Program-made: the position numbers and the translations under genes
The notes under the pieces: generated by a model
Seen by the model: only the letters and a program-made list of their open reading frames with translations
Databases searched by the model: none
What the model was told of the DNA's origin: nothing
Source of the DNA: Mortierella alpina
Taxonomy: Eukaryota > Mortierellomycota > Mortierellomycetes > Mortierellales > Mortierellaceae
Assembly: GCA_029449245.1 (NCBI GenBank)
Contig: JANATF010000008.1
Location: 2,108,001 to 2,172,000, forward strand
Reading direction: 5' to 3'
Length of the DNA stretch: 64,000 nt
Shown here: positions 61,339-64,000 of the stretch, piece after piece
How positions within the stretch are numbered: position 1 is the first letter of the stretch
Layout of the letters: each line of letters begins with the position of its first letter

Positions 61339-63314
61339 GTAGCTATTGCGCGGTATTTCAGCATTGCCTTTCAACACCTCGTCAATGTATTTCATGAACG
61401 CTTTTTTCTCAGCTTTGAATTGAGGCGTAAGTTCCGCCGCTGGTGTTTCTAATGGTAGCAAGGACGGTTTTTTGTCGGGAATGGGCTGTGGAAGACACTG
61501 GGCGTTTTCACGACCATCCGAGATGCCGCCAATAGAGAAGCCAAGTTCATGAAAAATGTCCATTCCAATAACAAAATCAAAGTCTAGATCAAACACTTCT
61601 AGAGCTGTAAGGATAGAATGCTCATTACATCTGATCTCAATAGGCTCTGTCTCGCCGGTGCGGTCACCGAACTTGTTTTTGTCACCCAAGCGGATTTTTC
61701 CTTGAGCCGGATTCACATGCAGATTGGCTTTTTGGACAAGACCTCGATCGACGAAAGACTTAGAAGCGCCTGTGTCTAGTAGTGCATCATAAATGGTGTT
61801 TTCAAATTCCAATGGAACAATAATACGTTTACTTTTTGCATCGATCGCCGTCATTGCAGAGTATGTGATGGTTTCGAGATTGTCAGTGGCAAGGTTATTA
61901 ATGGTCAGTTTATTGTAGATACTATCTAGGTACTGCAGATCATTGTCTATTCTTATTTCTTCCGGTGTCCTTGTATCCTCCTCTTCGTCAGTGAAGATGG
62001 AATCAGACAGGTGTGCAATGGATTCCAATGCTGGGTCTGGGTTGCAAATTTCTTCATGCTGATAGGATGAATCGGAAGTGGATAGAGAGAGAGCATTAAT
62101 TGTCAGAGGTGTTCTGGGAGAGACATGTATGGAATTTGAGCCAGTGCTAAGTTTCAGCTTACTTTGGGCGTTGCCATTATTGTCCTTGTTCTCTCCATTG
62201 CCGTTATTGACCCATCTTCTGTTCTGCGATCTTTGATTGTTGTTGTTGTTGGTATTGAAAATCCTATTGTTGTTATTATTGTTGCGGAAGGGGTGGTGTC
62301 GAACCATGCTATTGCTGTTGTTTGATGCCTGATCCTGGTTGGTACCCATAGATCTGGCAGCTTGGCTGTTGCATTCCTCGGCTCTGTGCCCTGGTCTTCC
62401 GCAATTATTGCACTCAATGTGATCTTCTGTAGTGTGTCTGCCTCGACAGATGTTGCAGCGAGTCTGACGGTTTGGTCTGGTAGCCGATCGAGCTCCAATG
62501 ATGGGAGTCTTGCTGACTGAGCCACTGGTGGGTTCCGCAGGCAAGTTGTCCGGTCCAAGACACTTGGACAAGATGTCGCAGAAGGTTGCAACAGTTGTGG
62601 GATCTTCCATGTTGTTACCCGATCGAATGACATTCCTGACCGTGGACGGTAGCGAACTGAGAAGGTGATTCACGAGATAAGTGGTATCACCTGTGACTTG
62701 AAACTGGTTCACTTTCTTCTGGACGCGTAGTGCAAAGGTCTTCCAGCTTTCATGTGCGAGTCGTCCAATTGTGGCCATGTCTCGGAGGCTTTGCTCACGT
62801 TCCTCAGGTGTGATGCAGGCCCTGAGAAACACGCGCTCTAGAGTGTCGACATCGTAACGCTTCACGGGTTCCTTCTTGAGTGCCTCATTAAAAGCGTCGA
62901 CATCCTCCTCGCGATTGATCAGTAGTCCCAAGTAGCGTGCGCCATCGTGCAGGAGTGCCTCAGGATTGATTGCTGGTACAACTTGTCTTTTAAATGTTTC
63001 AATGTACTGCTGCGTGTTGGCGATTCCTCCTGGACCACGGAAGCGAGGCCAGTGATTGGGGATGTTGAGGAATGCTGGTTGCTGGTACGACCGGTTCCCG
63101 TTTGTTTTGGAGGACGTAAAAGATTCCTGTGATTGGCGTTGCGCATTGGGATCCGTGCCGCCCATTCTGGTTGAGGCTGCGAGGATGGTGTCATAGGCAT
63201 CGATAATTGACTTGAGGTCCTTTATCTTGGCGGCTCGAGCATGAAGGATTTTCTGCATGTCCGGCAATCGGGACTCGTATTTATCGGCTTGACTGGGATT
63301 CTGTTGTATATGTC
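61339..63314 (-). pseudogene. Element B Gag-protease, 5' part of split gag-pol
   Basis: Minus-strand open frame from the edge of element E down to the C insertion. It holds Gag, an Asn-rich region with two CCHC-like fingers (CNICRGRHTTEDH and CNNCGRPGHRAEEC), and an aspartic protease (YDALLDTGASKSFVD) followed by FVIGMDIFHELGFSIGG. The N-terminal Gag codons upstream of 63314 lie beyond element E outside the window; the visible frame enters with DIQQNPSQADKYESRLPDM. It joins in frame with 46957-44187 when C and one GTAGC copy are taken away. The internal ATG at 63267 is not thought to be the true start. Confidence 0.87.
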
Positions 63315-63414
63315 TGTAGCAGGGGTCAGGTCAAGTAGGTGGAAAAGGAATGTATTTACAGGTATCGTACTACTCTACTCTATATAGTCGTTGTGACTGG
63401 ACACTACTGTTACA
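63315..63414 (-). repeat. Element E 3' LTR, about 100 bp
   Basis: TGTAACAG at 63414 immediately after a polypurine tract, ending CTGCTACA at 63315, giving 7-of-8 inverted termini. It contains TATATAGAG. The partner LTR is outside the window, so the length is inferred from the termini only. Confidence 0.65.
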
Positions 63415-63424
63415 CCTTCCCCTT

Positions 63425-63872
63425 TTAAAAATGGATCCCATGTGCTGTTTTAAATTCTTCAACCAACTCGAGGCAATGAGAGAGGTTGCCGAGTGGTTCC
63501 CAGGTGGCGGAGCTGCGAGGGTAACCCTTCCAAAGGATGAGGAACTGGTGTTGACGGCGGTAGCGTCTGTACTCAAGGATGCCTTCAGCCTCGTACTCCT
63601 CTTCGCCGTCAATGATTTCTGGTGGAGGCCTGGCGGGTGCTCGTGGTCCAAGGGCTTCTGGTGAAGGCTTATAATCTTGGAAGCGGTCCACGTGGAACAC
63701 ATCGTGAATCTTCATGGTCGGCGGTAGCTCAACACGAAATGAGACCGGCGAGTGTTGCTCCAACAGCGTATAGGGTCCGATGAAACGAGGTTGTAATTTG
63801 CGTGAGGGCTGGTTTTGGTCCGCGGCGACTGTGATATGGTCCGTGTTCAGTAACACCTGATCTCCAACCTTG
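63425..63872 (-). pseudogene. Element E Pol C-terminal fragment with chromodomain
   Basis: About 149 codons in one frame: VGDQVLLNTDHITV, FIGPYTLLEQ (the GPY/F-like region after integrase), PPTMKIHDVFHVDRF, and a chromodomain YEAEGILEYR..FLILWKGYPRSSATWEPLGNL, then the stop at 63425. The upstream part is cut at 63872, where sequence of another LTR begins. It is closest in style to element C but clearly different. Confidence 0.85.
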
Positions 63873-63997
63873 TGTGATATTCTATATGATTATGAGATAC
63901 TAACTTACTAGGTACTGAAGTCAACGAGAACAAAGAGAGGGTTTATTTTGATCCGCGCTCATGGAGCCCTTATATCGGGCCCCATGATCACGTCACA
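63873..63997 (-). repeat. Probable LTR of element F, inserted in element E
   Basis: Bounded by TGTGATAT (63873) and CGTCACA (63997), inverted TGTGA/TCACA termini. On the minus strand it has GATATAAGGGCTCC and CCCTCTCTTTGTTCTC, similar to the TATA region and following sequence of the B LTR. The window ends three bases later, so neither the duplication nor an internal region can be checked. Confidence 0.45.
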
Positions 63998-64000
63998 GTA

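Larger units (their letters stand above)
31101..63314 (-). mobile_element. Ty3/gypsy element B (chromovirus), 5' part beyond window, multiply interrupted
   Basis: Minus-strand LTR retrotransposon that hosts most of the other insertions. Its 3' LTR starts TGTTGTATATTG at 43976 just after a polypurine tract (minus-strand GAGGAGGAGGGCAG, 43977-43990). By terminal-repeat match it ends at 31101 (CAAATATCAACA on the minus strand). The LTR is split by the MULE at 31172-43757, leaving pieces 43976-43758 and 31171-31101 (290 bp together). Pol is split by element C, gag by element E. The 5' LTR is not in the window, so the TSD cannot be confirmed; the candidate 5 bp at 31096-31100 is GGGTA. Confidence 0.75.
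63315..64000 (-). mobile_element. Ty3/gypsy element E, 3' end only (continues beyond window)
   Basis: Includes a 100-bp 3' LTR (63414-63315, TGTAACAG..CTGCTACA) preceded by a polypurine tract (AAAAGGGGAAGG) and the C-terminal pol codons 63872-63425. It is inserted in element B gag, with GACAT (63310-63314) as the candidate duplication. A further LTR (F) appears to break its pol at 63872. Confidence 0.75.

Overview
The window looks like fungal nuclear DNA: intron-containing genes with short GT-AG introns (about 60-250 bp), long Gln/His-, Pro- and Asn-rich tracts, and chromodomain Ty3 retrotransposons. Protein style suggests an early-diverging (Mucoromycota/Mortierella-like) fungus. That placement is inference, because no marker gene allows a firm assignment.

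Region 1 (1-31,100) is an ordinary, fairly dense host gene region. On the minus strand lie a WBP11-type splicing factor (3' end outside the window), Mediator subunit MED17 and the mRNA cap 2'-O-ribose methyltransferase CMTR1. The Pol III subunit RPC5 diverges from CMTR1 and is followed by a small membrane protein with a Pro-rich tail. Then come a zinc-independent MDR oxidoreductase, an MRH4-like mitochondrial DEAD-box helicase, ALG14, a large prolyl-oligopeptidase/oligopeptidase B-like enzyme and a small membrane-protein candidate (all minus). On the plus strand follow a Ycf45/SpoIIIAA-like P-loop ATPase, a secreted/type I membrane protein and an adenylate-kinase-domain protein. The region ends with a divergent pair: a possible GON7-like acidic protein and deoxyhypusine synthase.

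Region 2 (31,101-64,000) is a set of transposons nested in each other. Most layers are fixed by matching terminal repeats and target-site duplications (TSDs). Host element B is a minus-strand Ty3 chromovirus; its 3' LTR is split by a Mutator-like DNA transposon (MULE, 31,172-43,757) inserted in a poly-A run. The MULE gene appears to encode one protein with Ulp1 protease, FAR1-type zinc domain, DDE transposase, SWIM finger and zinc knuckle. It is broken by an intact Ty3 element A (34,101-40,908, identical-looking 484-bp LTRs, TSD CGTAC). The B pol gene is broken by Ty3 element C (46,958-61,338, 328-bp LTRs, TSD GTAGC). The C gag is broken by Ty3 element D (48,091-56,860, 999-bp LTRs, TSD CCGG). 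At the right edge the B gag is broken by element E (100-bp LTR), which in turn seems interrupted by a further LTR, F. In silico removal of A, C and D each restores an open reading frame exactly at the TSD, so the order of insertion can be read directly.

Most notable are the single-gene Ulp1-FAR1-MULE architecture with palindromic subterminal motifs, the seven-element nest, a textbook G GGA AAC -1 frameshift site at the gag/pol junction of element C, and a SpoIIIAA/Ycf45-type ATPase in a fungus.
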